Shown here piece by piece: positions 21,302-64,000 of a stretch of DNA of 64,000 nucleotides. The stretch is from Ceratothoa steindachneri. Lineage: Eukaryota; Arthropoda; Malacostraca; Isopoda; Cymothoidae. The stretch is taken from assembly GCA_963969495.1 (NCBI GenBank), contig OZ018326.1:178849497-178913496 (forward strand). Reading direction: 5' to 3'. How positions within the stretch are numbered: position 1 is the first letter of the stretch; every line of letters starts with the position of its first letter. Below the pieces are notes generated by a model. The model did not search any database, was not told the origin of the DNA, and saw nothing but the letters and a program-made list of their open reading frames with translations. Position numbers and translations under genes: made by a program.

Positions 21302-24300
21302 CCCGTGGGCCAGCGATAAGCCAGATACGAGTATTCAGGTAAGCAAAATGGGAAAAAGACTCATCTTTGATCAAATAATCTATGAAGCGTCATAAAAATA
21401 AAGTTAAAACTTAGTGTTACCTTTTTATTTATTCTAGCTGTCAAAATTATTGATATAAAATGCTTCTAAAGTTTATAAACACCAGTGTCTTGAACCTTTT
21501 TAAAAATTTTAACCTGATTAAAATCAATTGGATTATCTCTTTCAACTTTATTCTTCGCCACAAAACTAGCTTTTCTAAAAGTCCTAACATGATATTTATG
21601 AAGGTAAATACGGTGTTTTAGATCCACAGTTTCACTTATATATGTTTTAGAGAACACAGTGAAGCTCACGCATAAATTCAGCCACCGCCTTTTCGCGACC
21701 AAGTAATTTTATGTCTAGTTAACTTTGCAATAGTATTAAGTAACGGAGTAAAGATCTGTATGTTATCAAAGATTAAGCTTAAATCTCGTCGTGAAAGAGG
21801 GATAGGAACCTTCCAAAAACCCTCAAGATTACGCTTATTCTCAGCGCTTGTGACATGAACTGACCTCTATGTGTCGGTTGAGGCAGCTGTCGTCGAGATA
21901 AAGTGGAAGGAGGCAAGAGTCGCAGCTCAAGCCAGCATTAAGGAAACATAGGTGTCCAGCGACACGTATATTAGGTCCTAACTTAGAACGCAAAAGTTGC
22001 GTCATTCATCTTATTTCTACATATTCGGAAAATCTAGCAGCAAGACAACTTTAATAGTCGTGTCTTTGCATATTTATTTTTTTGCTTGACTTTCCTCGCT
22101 TGTTCATTTCTCTCTGGATCACTATAAACCCGAGGTCTTAGCCTGTTTCATCTCATCTGCCTTCATTTTTGTCTCCGTTTGTAGATATTCCAAAAGTAAT
22201 TTTTACCATAAGGTCTACATACTTGTCATCCTTTTATACCCACCCTATTGACGAGCCAGTGCTGCCGCTTTCTTCTCTTTTGCAGCGTCCCCAGTGTTAA
22301 TCCCTCAACTAGATACATCCATTGGGTCACAGTTAGCTAACCAATCTTTAGAATAGGGATAACATATCGAAACTGAGTCCACTACAAACACTGAATCTTA
22401 ATGCATCGCCGTCTCCTCAGGATAAGACTTCCTCTCCCAGTGCCATGCCCTACCCATGACACTGTCATGGCTCTGTATGACGCTGGTCCTGCCGTTTATT
22501 GATGACCTCATCATATGAATTCTAAAAACGATTTCTGTTTGCAGGTTTCATTTTTTCAGACTTTCTATTTTGCTTCTGTATTTTCCCAATCGTATTTCAG
22601 AAATTGATGTGTTCCTGATTCGTTGTTCCTTTGTTCCTTTATTTACTCGGTTTCTGGTTGACTTATTCCAAAATTAGTGAGAAAGAATAGCGCTATGTGA
22701 TTGCCTTTCTTTATCAATATGTTTTGACTCAAAAATTCTTTTCCGGAATTATCAATTTTTATTTAATCCTTTCAACTCTTATCAATTCATAATTAAAATT
22801 TTCCTTATGAGTAATTCCACATTGACGAGCATCGTTGGCGTGTATCTTTTAATATCACCTCGTTTGCTAAAATCAACATAATACATATTTTCAATACTTC
22901 TTGTTAATTATATTTTTTTCTCAAAATCTTTTCACCCACTCTTCTATTTCCATAGTTTTTTTACCGGTTGCTAAAAGGTTTCTTAATTTCAACATTTCCC
23001 GGGATTGGAATCAGAATGAGGCTACTAATCAGATTTAGTTCTCCTCTCCAAAAAAATACTCGTTGGCGTTCGCTTTACCAGGAACATAAAGGCGAGTTAA
23101 ACTATTCAAAATTTTGCCCATTCAACATTTTTTTAAGGCAAACAATCTATCCTTTTGTCAGCTTTTTTTGTCTGCACTACATCCATTGACACTTAATGAG
23201 CTACCACGCTTGATAGTGTTTGCCTATTGACTTTCAATAATGTTGGAAGAACCATTTTATGGACCTAGATATTCTCCTTAAAAAAATAACAGATATACCA
23301 TTGCTATAAAATGAATTCACTCTTGCCTTAAAAAAGTGCTTTTTATTCCTTTATAAACTAAACCAGATAAAAGTGTACCAAACTTCATTGTATCCCTATA
23401 TTTACTTGCAAATATTACCCGAGTCCTTTAAACCAATTATATCAACTAACCCCATTTTTTTTTTCCTCTTGTTCTTGTCTTGCCTGCTCTTCACTCGTTC
23501 CTATCCTATGCATGGTTACCCCAACCAAGAGTGAGGGCTTCAAATTCCATCAAACCAAAAGTGGTTACATTAATGAGAGTTTAAATGTTAAAGTAGGACA
23601 TTCTTGCCAATCCATCTGCTCCGAGCTGATTTTACTCGATATTTGCTAATTCGCTTCGCTTGTTTAGATTCGCTCTAAAAGACTTACCTCCTCCTGTTTC
23701 AAAGATTACTTTTACATAAAATAACATAACAACATAACATAACATTCCTAACGAAACTAGAGCATGACTATTTCTTGACAATTTAAACAATCCTTCATCA
23801 TATATTTATTCGATTTAAGCTTTCGAGGTTTATTTTTATACATGAAAACATTATGAATTCATATTTGTAATCTTATACAATAGTACAAACTAATATTTAG
23901 ATAATATGGTTTAGCACTTGTACTGCTGAAAAATACTCGAATGTACACTTCACGTGTAAGTATATATATATTTATATGTAAGTCTTTTCGTATGACTAGA
24001 CATGCTTAACTATTAAATTGCTATCAACTAATTTGATAAAAATAGTTTGGACACATGCTCATGTGGGGCTATCGGCTCGACGAAGTAAAATGAAGGAAAA
24101 CCTAATCGGTTAACCCGGTGTGAAAATTATCACTTCTGTCAATAGGAATATGGCCAAATGTTGTGATTTTGAGCCAATCTTTCACCCATCGTTTGTAAAC
24201 AACTTAACAAACATTCATATCACGAATGATTCTCAAACAATGGAAAAGAAAATCAATCTACATATTCCCTACTAGAAGTGATTATTTTTTTATCATATAG

Positions 24301-25400
24301 AGATTATTAAAACGAACATTATACAAGCATTCACCTAATTATTTTCAATTTCAATTAAATGAAAAGTCTAATTTTAAGTAGTTAAAACCTAGTAAATAGA
24401 AACGATAAAACTTTAAGATAAGTATTTTTTTTAAGAAAATTCATACAAGGGGTCATGTTATTACCATATTAAAGTTACTAAGGAAATTGAATATCGATAA
24501 AAGTGGTTTGGAGGAAGATAATTAACTAAAAATTTTAGCTTATTAAAAAGATGGATGAATTTGAAAATCGATCATCAAGTGTTTGTTTACCTAATTCAAA
24601 GTCATTAGATAACAAACTTTTTGTCCATTTCTTATTTCTATTCATCTGATTTACTTAATCAGGTAATTTTAAAGAAGCTTGCTGCGTACCAAGATCAGAG
24701 AAAATGTCTGCAAGATGAATTAATTCTGCAATTGGGTGAGGCAGGTGGTGACGAACTCCATATTGAGGAAAACGCACCATCCTCGCAAGATTACTAATGG
24801 CGTTACAAATTTCATTGCCAAGGATAACGACTTCTCGCCATGATGCAATAAGGAAACAAGCAATTAAAACAAGGAAGGAAAATTAAATTTGTTAAATCAC
24901 TCCGCGGATAAAAAATAATTTGTTCACTGATGAAAAATATTCCCTTTCCCAATGTCACCCAGAGAAGACTGGGAGAATCAGATTCATAACGAGGGTTCAT
25001 CAATCCCCGTTGCATCAAGGTAGAAGCATCTTAGAGAAGTATCGACTCTATCCGGATTTTTGCTTGAGTCACCAGGCCCCTGTAGTAGCCAGACAAAATA
25101 TTTTCCAAATGCAATTATTAATATAATCGTTTTCCAACACTATAATCAGTAGGGACCGCGATCAAGTGAAAAGATTGATGAATCCTGTTTCTTTGGTATA
25201 AATCCATCCTTGCACGAGAGTAAATTGAGTGGTGGCATCTCTAAAAGCTCCGAGGTGGAGACACTCTTATGTTATTAAATTCCGTGTTTCTTTAACAAAT
25301 AAAAACCAAAATTTTTAACTCTAAGTACTGAAATATTTCTGGAAGACATTCGTGCAAAATACCTAAGTATTTCTTCATATACACAAGAGCATTGTTCCTA
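21301..25400. other. Intergenic DNA downstream of the HSPA12-like gene
   Basis: AT-rich, with no ORF carrying a recognisable motif, and no clear mobile element. Confidence 0.5.
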
Positions 25401-25406
25401 TTTATT
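25401..25406 (-). terminator. Candidate poly(A) signal of the HSPA12-like gene
   Basis: AATAAA on the minus strand about 105 bases after the stop codon. It is the first exact hexamer downstream of the stop. Position fits a short 3' UTR, but such hexamers are common in AT-rich DNA. Confidence 0.4.
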
Positions 25407-25509
25407 TTGTATTTAATCGAGACAGGGATAAATATAAAACATCGGTGCTCATCTTTGGTAGGATGTCTAACTACAATCACACTTCATAGGTATTGCAATA
25501 TTTTCCTCC

Positions 25510-56231
<30,722 letters not shown>

Positions 56232-57269
56232 CTGGAAGATTCAACAGATTTGATAAGTATATATAGTCTCCATAAGCTGCACTTAGTAGGTGAGTTTAAT
56301 ATCCTTCTTATAAGTATGATTTTATTCCTAGAGATCTCAAAGGCACCCTCTAAACTCAGCTTTTAAGCTTAGGATATGTTACTAGCCTTTGTCATCTTTA
56401 GTCTTTATGACCATTCCAGTTCTTTGTCTTTAATATTCACGAAAGTTTAAATGACCTAGCACACGCTTTGACCTCACGCGTAAGGATAATAGGTTAGAAT
56501 TAAATTTAAATAAACCAGTTATTAAGATAGGGCTGGCCTTGATTTAACTCATTGATCTTTGTTAGCCTTAAACTTTAGAGAAAAAAGGTTCTATTGGTTA
56601 ACTTGCGGTAAATAAAAAGAAATATAGGAAATAATGAGGAAAAGGATAATAATTCCCCCAGCTACTCTATAAAGGAAGCCTCTTCTAATAGCAAATGAAG
56701 ACTGATCAAAAATAGGATGAGTTGTAGCAAAGGATATCGGGCTCAGACCTTAAGAACACCTTTGGGGTAGCAATTGACTGGGATACTCACAAATTGACAG
56801 GAATAGTCCCACTGAAGAAGAAAGAGTGCAAGAATAAGCAAAATGAGCATGAATAGTAGCAATGAGTAAAGATAGTCGTAATTGACGATAGCGAAATTAT
56901 AAATACATCGAACGGTATTATTGATTGTGATAAGGCGGTGCTACTTTCTCACAAAGAGTCAGAAGTAATATGAGTATCTCAAAGTACATTGTTATCTATA
57001 CCTAGGAGAAACATTTTAAGGAAAGCCCTAACATACAGTTTGAGAAAAAACATAGTAATTATGAAGGCTCTCCACACCCACCTCTCCCACCTGCTTCTGA
57101 GGGTATAGGCATAGAAAAATACCTGGTCGTGCTAAGGAAAAGAGCAAAACTAGGAATTTGCTGGTAAAACTAAAACATTTTTTAAGATTTTTTTTAGCCC
57201 TACTTCTATCTAGAGTTACCTTCCGGCTTCATGGCTTACGAGTGTAGCATTTAATATGAAATATTTTTT
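56232..57269. other. Probable intron DNA, nothing recognised
   Basis: Upstream of the first exon seen; no further HSPA12-like exon and no clear repeat found. Confidence 0.5.
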
Positions 57270-57613
57270 TTATGCTAAAAACAATTCTATCCTTAAATCG
57301 CTCAACACTAAAGCTATTGACTACCTTTGCAGGTAGCTCGTTCCATACTGGCATAGCCTATATGTAAAGTTGTTGCACACCAGAATAGTCATAAACTGCA
57401 GAGTTTAAGCCTGCAGCCGTGGTTCCTAAACTTATTCGGACTAAGGGTAAGCAATATATGGTGATCAATCAATATTCTTGAGGGATCGAATAATTTTGAA
57501 CACCTTTATTAGTTGACCGCGCAGTCTCATCTCTAATGAGAAAAGACCGAGCTCTCTCGGGAAGATCTTATAGTCTCTATGCCTTTTCCAGAGAATTAGT
57601 TTTGTGACCCTGG
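57270..57613 (-). pseudogene. CR1-like LINE RT C-terminus, left half of a split copy
   Basis: Minus strand reads RVTKLILWKRHRDYKIF, LGLFSLEMRLRGQLIKVFKI and FRNHGCRLKLC, the C-terminal part of a CR1-like RT. The preceding residues lie at 61466-61742, so the copy is split by the LINE between. Confidence 0.8.
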
Positions 57614-58705
57614 TAGTGGTGGCGACCCCGTCCCCTGCCCGACAGTGGGACTAAAACCCTCACACTTATTCCAGGCCCCACCTCAGCTCTCCGGACCATC
57701 GAAGGAGCAGACCCGCCCCCTCTCGAGGTCTCTCCCAGAGACCCACCGGGCCCAGGTTTGTGTGTATCTGTGGGTAGTTGAAGAGATGTGTGGTGTCGTG
57801 TATCTGTGTTAAGAGCATTTGGGGAAGTTTGGTGTTGTATGGGTGGTAGAAGATATGTTGTGCATGTATGACGTCAGGAGGGGTTATTTGGTTGTTCGTA
57901 TATGTGCTACTGTTCTTCTGATCTGCTTTGTGAGTGTTTGTTCTGAGTTGTGTATGGTTGGAGGTGGCGCACTTAATATTTTGTTGTGGGTTCTGTTTGG
58001 CAAGCATTGTTCTGTGATCTGAGAGTGAATTCTTTACATGTTTTGCTTTATTGTGTCTTCTGTTGTTGTGTTATGGTATGTGTCTAAGTTGGTGGTGTAG
58101 TTGTTGTTGTTATCGAAAATGGTCTGTTTTTTGTGTCAGTGATTTGGAGGTTGTCTGGTGATGTGGTGGAGGGGATGATTTGAATGTTGTGTTTTCTGCC
58201 TGAGTTGTGATGCATGTAGTTTTAGGGTATTTTTGATTGGTATGATGTTCGTCTCGTCGTGTAGATGTTGGGTAAACGTTTGTGCCAAGGGTACATCCTG
58301 TGGCAGTGCGGAGGGCTCGGTTTTGTATTGTCTGTAGTTTTTTGGTGTTGGTTTCTGAAATGTTTGGAGACCAGATTGTGTTGGCGTATTCTAGTGCTGG
58401 TCTTGTGTTTGTCTTGTATGTGTTAATGAGCGTTTTCTTGGTTTTCCCCGTGTGTAGTTGTGAGTGCCTTGATGACTTTGAGTATTTTCGTGGCCTTGAA
58501 TATTATGTTTTGTATGTATGTGTTTTGAGTATGTGAGTTTGGGGTCAAAAGTGAAGCCAAGAATCTTTGGGGTTTTTGTTGTGGGTAGTGGTATGTTTTC
58601 TATGTTTATATTTAGGGTTATGTTGTATTCTGCAGGGTCTGCTGTGAAAAGAGTGGTCATTGTTTTGGTGCCGTTTAGCGTTAGTGAGTTTTCTATTGCC
58701 AATGT

Positions 58706-58710
58706 GTGTA
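58706..58710. repeat. Target site duplication, left copy
   Basis: GTGTA, identical to 59751-59755. Confidence 0.85.
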
Positions 58711-59750
58711 TGTGGGGGAATTCAACGTGGAATTTCTTTTCCAGCACGAAAGTGAAGTCCATGCACTGGGGAGGATTCTATAATTTGGTTAGGCTTAAAT
58801 TGGTAAGCCTCACCCTCCCCCCCATCCACAAGCAGTAGCCTCGAACCGCGTCCAACATGGACCACCTTTACGCGGGTTAGAATCGCCTCGGCGTGAAGAT
58901 TCGAGGCCATTCGAGAGTAGCGCTGTTTCACCCACCCACGCGGGGGGAGCCTCGGATATATATAGGGCTCGTCTTCCATGTGGGAGACACAGAGTTAAGG
59001 AGTCTCGCCCGGACCCAAAAAGTTTCCCCTAGTTCCAAGTCAGGTGCTAACGACAAAGCAAAATGACGGCTGAACTTTTGTGTGTTGGAATTAACCCAGT
59101 CAGTGAGGTAATTCCATTTGACGATCGCCACCGAGCGATTTTTCCGACTCCACTCATCAACTCCTGTCGAAGCCCTCCTCGTTCGCCACTCGTTTTCGGG
59201 TGGCCGAAATACTCTCCCCTGGACCAGACGTTACCGCCTCTCCCCCCTTTTGGAGAACCGTCATCACGTCAACTTCCCGCTCAGAAGCTCCGAGCGCCCT
59301 CGCCCCCACGTTTATTGCCTGCAGAAGACATCCGTGAAGCCTTACCCTGACGTCTCACCCGAAATCCTCCGTAAGCCAACTCCTCTTCCCCTTCAGCAAC
59401 CCAATTGAGTTAATCCTCTCCATTTGAATAGTTTTCTTCTGTAATACATTTAATTTTAACTTCAGAGTCTGACGCATAACTCTGCAATTCCCGCCTCATT
59501 TACCAATTTAATTTTGCCTATTTATTCTCTTATTTTACGTAAATAAAATTATATTTTTGTACATACCTCTTTAAATAACCTTGAGCTTTGCCATTGCCCA
59601 AATTTTGCCTGACCTCGTTGCACTCTTTCTCGCTGTTCCGCGCGTCGAAACTCGTGGCGTTCCGTCCCTTGTTGGTTCGCTTTTAAGTTATTGGTCCCTC
59701 CCCATAAGATATAATATGGTATTAATATAATGTAATGTCATACCACGACA
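58711..59750 (+). mobile_element. Solo LTR (1040 bp) with target duplication
   Basis: Starts TGTGGGGGAATTC and ends TACCACGACA (TG...CA). GTGTA at 58706-58710 and again at 59751-59755 is a 5-bp target duplication, and the LINE reading frame resumes on both sides (NKIH / HTLAIEN). A TATA-like GGATATATATAGGG at 58955 and AATAAA near 59543 put its sense on the plus strand. The ends resemble those of the Gypsy LTR at 11914-13482 (ends ACGACA in sense), suggesting a related family. Confidence 0.92.
58955..58968 (+). promoter_or_regulatory. TATA-like promoter element in solo LTR
   Basis: GGATATATATAGGG in the U3 part, about 245 bases from the LTR start. Confidence 0.45.
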
Positions 59751-59755
59751 GTGTA
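59751..59755. repeat. Target site duplication, right copy
   Basis: GTGTA, identical to 58706-58710. Confidence 0.85.
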
Positions 59756-61465
59756 TTTTGTTAAGGTAAGGTTGTATCTCTTGTGCAGCGGCTTCTGGTC
59801 TGTTGTATGATGAGAGTATTGTGATGTTGTCTGCGTAGGTGACAATTTTTACTATTTGTGGTGAAGTGGTATATCTGAGGTGTAGATGTTGAAATGTGTT
59901 GGGGAAAGTACTCCTCCTTGGGGAACTCCGGATTTTGTGTGTTTGTGTTTAGATTTTGTGTTTTGTATTTAAGTGTATTGGAGTCGTCCCTTGTTGTAGT
60001 TTGCTATGTATTTTATGAGGGTGTTGGGTAGGTTTAGTTTGTGGATATTGTTGATTAGTTTGTGTTGGTCTACTGGGTTGAATGCTTTGGGCATGTCAGG
60101 GCGACTGCTATGGTTCCATGTGGTGTAACTTTTTTGTTGAATCCATTTGCGATTATGTTGTTTATTGTTTGTAATGCTGTGGTGGTTGAGTGCATAGGTT
60201 TGAACCCATGTCGCTGTGGTGTGTTTAGGATGTTGGATGTAATGTAGGGTAGGATGATTTTTTCTAGTGTTTTGGCTATGGGGGAAATCAGAGCTATTGG
60301 TCTGTAGGAGTCTCCTTTGTTTATGGCTTTGTTTGGTTTGGTATTGGAATTATTTTTGCTACTTTCTATTGTTTAGGTATGATGTTTGTGTTTATTGCTA
60401 GGTTTTAAGTGTACGTGAGGCTGTTTATGGCGTTTCAACCTAGGTGTTTAATGTTTATGTCATCAGGGCCGGTGGAGTTATTGTCTCTTGCTTGTTTTAT
60501 GGTTCGGATGGTCTGTTCTGTTGTGTTTGTGAATTGTGGTTTGGGGCGGTTTTTTGTAAGTCTGTCCTATTTTCCTGTTTTCATTTTTCTTTTGATGTAT
60601 AGTTGTGTTTGTGGATTGTTTGTTGAAGTGTTCTGCTTTTTGCATGGGTATTTTGGCTTCTTTGTTTCCGGACGGAATGGTGCTGTTTTATGGCTGTGTT
60701 GTTTTTTTGCTTGTGAGGCCAGCAATGGCTTTCCAAAGTTTGTGTGTCTTTTTTTGGTCCCATTGCTGGTCTAGGTGATGTTTCCATAAGTCTTGTTTGT
60801 GTTTTTGTATGGCGCGATCTATTTGTTTGTTTTGTTCTATAATGTTGGGGTCTGATGAGTTTTGTTTTCTAGTGTTGTTCCGTTGTGCTATGAGGTTTCT
60901 GATTGGTTCAGGGAGTAGTTTTTGTGTGTTGTGTATTTTCCCACATGGGATGTTGTGTTTTTCTGCTTGTAAGATAGTGTTAGTTAGTATTTTGTTTGCC
61001 GTATGTGCATCTTTGTGGAGTTGAATGTTGGAGAGTACTTTTTCAATTTATTTTGTGTATTCTATCAGGTTTGCTTTGTGATAATTTGTTTTTTTTGTGT
61101 TTACTGTGATTAAAATGGGGATATGGTCAGAGGAGAGAGCGTAGATCGTGTTCCAGGTGAGGTGTTTGTGCAGGGTGTCTGTTGCAGTGGCGATATCTGG
61201 CGAAGTGGGTTGTTAGTTGGTGTGTGTGGGTATGCGGGTTGATGTATCTGTGTTTAAGGTTATATGATTTGAGTTTTGGATGATGTCGGCGATGAATTCT
61301 CCTTTGTGGTCTTATGTGGGTGAGTTCCAAAGTTCTGAGTGTGTGTTGATGTTTCCTGTGATTATAGAGTTCGTGAGAGTGGTTGCGTGTGTGAGGAAGT
61401 TTGTTATGTCTGCTTTTTTTGGGGGGGAGGTGGGGTTTGTTGTGTCTCTGGGTGGGATGTAGAGG

Positions 61466-61742
61466 TTTGCACCCTTTCCAGCCGTTCGATATCTTTGCGA
61501 AGGCCGGGAGACCAAAACTGAGCCGCATACTCTGAAGTCACACCAACGAGTTATACAAAGGCATTACAATTTCCTGGTTCCCATACCTAAACAAACTATT
61601 TATTTAACCTAACAATCACTGAGCGTTTGTTTGTCTCTGCCTCACCACACTGTCTGTGTAACTTTAGGTCGCTGATAATCAGCATATTTAAGTCTTTATC
61701 TAAGTCGGTGGCTCTTAGGCTTCCCTCGTAGAGCAGAGGCTA
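61466..61742 (-). pseudogene. CR1-like LINE RT, right half of a split copy
   Basis: Minus strand reads SLRATDLDKDLNMLIISDLK, LHRQCGEAETNKR, YAAQFWSPGLRKDIERLERV, ending where the Jockey-like LINE starts. It is continuous in protein with 57613-57270 (RLERV... then RVTKLI), with at most one or two residues lost. Confidence 0.82.
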
Positions 61743-62227
61743 AGGGTTCTTCTCCCTCTGTGGTGGATTCTGGGATTGACAGGTCCTCTGCCGATTCGAC
61801 AGGCGATCAATCCAAGGATGGTTCGTCCAGCCGCAGGGCTCCCTCGGGAGGCATGTGAGAGACCTTTACGAATATCGTAAGCATAAGGTGAGTGGAGTCT
61901 GTAACTTCGGGTCCCCATCGAGAGGCTGCTTGCCATCTTCGAACCTAAGGTTTTAAACGCTTTTAGGTCGCTGACTGCAATTATGGGGCATGCTGTCCAG
62001 AGGACATATTTTCTATCAGCGTCAGGTATTGGCCAGGGTTCTCGGTAGGGGACCGAAGGTTGTCCGTTTCTCGGACAGGAGCCTTCTGATGAATGCAGCT
62101 GACCCTGCCCAGGTGGCCAATAACTTGTTTCAGGGAGTAGTAGGGTGACTACGCTTGGATATTAGGTACCGTCGTTTCGATTTATATTCCACCATTGCCT
62201 GACCTCGATGTGGCAGACTTGTGGATC
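61743..62227. other. Unassigned
   Basis: No ORF with recognisable homology; GC is somewhat higher than the surrounding intron. Confidence 0.35.
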
Positions 62228-62456
62228 TTGTGGGAACAACTTCCAGTGGAAGTTGTCTGCGTCAATTCTGTTAAACAGCTCAAGTCGAGACTAGGCAAAG
62301 TCTTTAAAAATCGCTGAATGGGCACATAAACCGTTATACGTGTGTTCCTCGAGGGTATCAATTGACACTTTCGAGAACTAGGCCTGCTCAGCTGATAGGC
62401 CAAAGGTACCCTCTTTGAATGAACGGTAAGGTCTACTAGGGTACTTAGTTTCCTTG
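62228..62456 (+). mobile_element. CR1-like LINE copy F, 3' end only
   Basis: LPVEVVCVNSVKQLKSRLGK, VFKNR then stop; 3' UTR with CCAAAGGTACCCTCTTTGAA and AGGGTACTTAGTTTCCTTGT as in copies D and E. The last repeats of the tail are lost. Confidence 0.8.
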
Positions 62457-64000
62457 TGAATTTCGCCGTCTTGTGTCACAGTTTCCAAGCCTCTTTTTCA
62501 TTTTCGAGGCTTTGAATGGTATGAATCACTTCTGAGAGATAATACGATCAATTCCAACGGCCATGTCCTAGCGGAGCTGATCGAAAACCTGAAGATCGGT
62601 GTCATAAATGTGGATGAGTTCATCTAACTCTTTATGAGAACAGTTTTATTTTCATATTTAGATCTATGTCCCTTTTCTTCCTGAACGCCCAGCCTGATTT
62701 GGGGTGGCAGGTAGTTAATAACCTTCATGGTATTGATCCCTTTCTCATCCAAATATCTTTTGTTAGGCCGATGCCACCTTAAAACCACCCCAGTGTTGCT
62801 TGGAGTGAGCGTGGTGGTCCAGTTTGGAGAAAATAAATGAGTACCCTATCTCAGTTGAGTTTAGTTCATTTGATGAGGGCGTTTAGTTCTTGTCCCGTAC
62901 CCCTATCACCGCATGCAATTCTATTATTCCTAGGATGGACGTATAGGCCTTTTGTAAGTAGTCCACTTCCTTGGTGACGGACAAGTATTCGATGGCACTC
63001 AGAGAGAAACGATATGCCTAGAAACTCTACAAGTGCAACCCGAACGCTTTCACCTTGTGTGAGTTTCGTCAAGCGAAAGTTGTATTCTGGTACGTTTCAA
63101 AGCACACTCCTAGCTATCTTGACGGCCATATATATTTTCACTCAATGAGAAGAGCCCTTTCACAGAAGTGTGGAAGCGTGTCAAAAGGATTCGGGCAGAT
63201 TCTCACAGGACACGCTTTCTGTAATCCAAGGGGAAAGGACTGTAATCTCGAACCCCGCGTCCGTAGCGTAGTCGATCGAGCCTGCTTTATACGCATTTTG
63301 TAGCCAGAAAGCTGTTCCGCCAGCCTTTAATTCACTTTGTGATCTCGCTGAGTGCCATCGACTGGACTCTCGACTAAACTGCACTTTTTCACTTCACACA
63401 ATCTCACTACTTTATTGATGAAATTCTTCAAAACTTATTTGTGGAGATGCTGTGGAGAGGTCGTTTTCTTTTTAAAGAAAATTCCTTGGTTAGCTCCCTT
63501 CTTTTATTTTAAAATATAACCAAATATGAAGGTAAGTTGCGTCTATCCTAGGAGACCTTCTATGATAGGATTTAAATCAAGCTGAAAGGTGGTTAATTCT
63601 ACACATATACCTGAACACACACCCATAAAAACCTTCTATGTATCAATTACCACATCTTATGAGGCCAGTTTCTTTAAGCGATTACTCTTGGGAGGCTATA
63701 ACAAAATCTCGGGGTGTCGGGTGGGCAACTCGAGGTCCTAAATTTCTATTCCCTTGAGAACTAAATCGCATTATACTGATACGCGGTGCGAAGACTTCAC
63801 AGTTAACAGACCACCTTTACGTAATGAAAACAAAGGGTGATTATTTCGTTACTTCCCACAAGCTCGCATTCCAATTATAAAGAGATGGTGTTATTGGCTT
63901 GTATATATGAAAGTTCTCCGTAGCCTACGTGTGTAGGTAGAAAAGTTTGAGATTTTAAAAATAAACATTACACGAACCTAAATTAAGGCGAGATAGCTTT
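62457..64000. other. Unassigned, end of window
   Basis: No HSPA12-like exon, RNA gene or mobile element could be supported. Short pieces on the minus strand (for example 63072-62866, RVALVEFLGISFLSECH) look like a decayed coding region of unknown type. Confidence 0.35.

Larger units (their letters stand above)
57614..61465 (-). mobile_element. Jockey-like LINE, 5'-truncated, inserted in a CR1-like copy
   Basis: Minus-strand order: endonuclease start (LYIPPRDTTNPTSPPKK, ITGNINTHSELWNSPT at 61460-61310), endonuclease and linker in broken frames (61.3-60.6 kb), RT pieces (60.5-59.76 kb, including a YAD block near 59.83 kb), the solo LTR insertion, then NGTKTMTTLFTADPAEYN and ILGFTFDPKLTYSKHIHTKH (58.7-58.4 kb) and the C-terminal HLFNYPQIHTNLGPVGLW (57.75 kb). 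Its 3' end is GGTCGCCACCACTAC. Stops throughout. It begins within the endonuclease, so ORF1 is missing. Confidence 0.82.

Noticed and set aside
56232..64000. The missing N-terminal HSPA12 exons
   Set aside because: I looked for the phosphate-1 (DFGTT) and FHSFG-like blocks on the minus strand and found none; they are assumed to lie outside the window.

Overview
This is animal (eukaryotic) nuclear DNA. Coding exons are small and split by GT-AG introns, there are long (TA)n and (CT)n microsatellites, and most of the rest is old transposon debris. The repeats suggest an arthropod, possibly a crustacean: a mariner element, Penelope-like elements with GIY-YIG nucleases, CR1-like LINEs with an SGNH/GDSL-esterase ORF1, and Jockey-like LINEs. 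The species guess is weak.

One host gene is recognised, on the minus strand: an HSPA12-like gene (divergent Hsp70 family). Eight exons can be placed by homology and splice signals (56231-56010, 55407-55179, 38283-38155, 37683-37472, 33566-33444, 27391-27251, 27110-26802, 25770-25510). All phases match, giving 541 codons up to a stop. The N-terminal part, with the first phosphate motif, is not seen and probably lies beyond base 64000. The intron between the second and third exons seen is about 16.9 kb long.

1-25 kb, downstream of the gene: AT-rich DNA with repeated Penelope-like (PLE) ends against (TA)n arrays, a 1338-bp mariner inserted inside a (TA)n tract, a decayed Gypsy-type LTR retrotransposon (11914-16619) that interrupts a PLE, and a transposase-like remnant. 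25.5-56.2 kb, the gene: the introns carry a plus-strand Jockey-like LINE (29.0-33.0 kb), a minus-strand RT-bearing LINE (34.9-37.0 kb), and a cluster of at least five copies or part-copies of one CR1-like LINE family (41.9-54.9 kb) in tandem, head-to-tail and inverted order. 56.2-64 kb, probably the next intron: a three-level nest in which a CR1-like fragment is split by a Jockey-like LINE, itself split by a solo LTR with a GTGTA target duplication, followed by unassigned DNA.

The most interesting signals are: (1) a recurring hammerhead-like motif (UGAAGA, short stem, GAAA) near PLE ends next to (TA)n arrays; (2) CR1-like LINEs bounded by (CT)n, with one copy starting where another ends; (3) near-identical inverted LINE copies inside one intron, which could fold into long double-stranded RNA; (4) an SGNH hydrolase domain in the LINE ORF1. 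No bacterial-type operon, CRISPR array or defence system is present.
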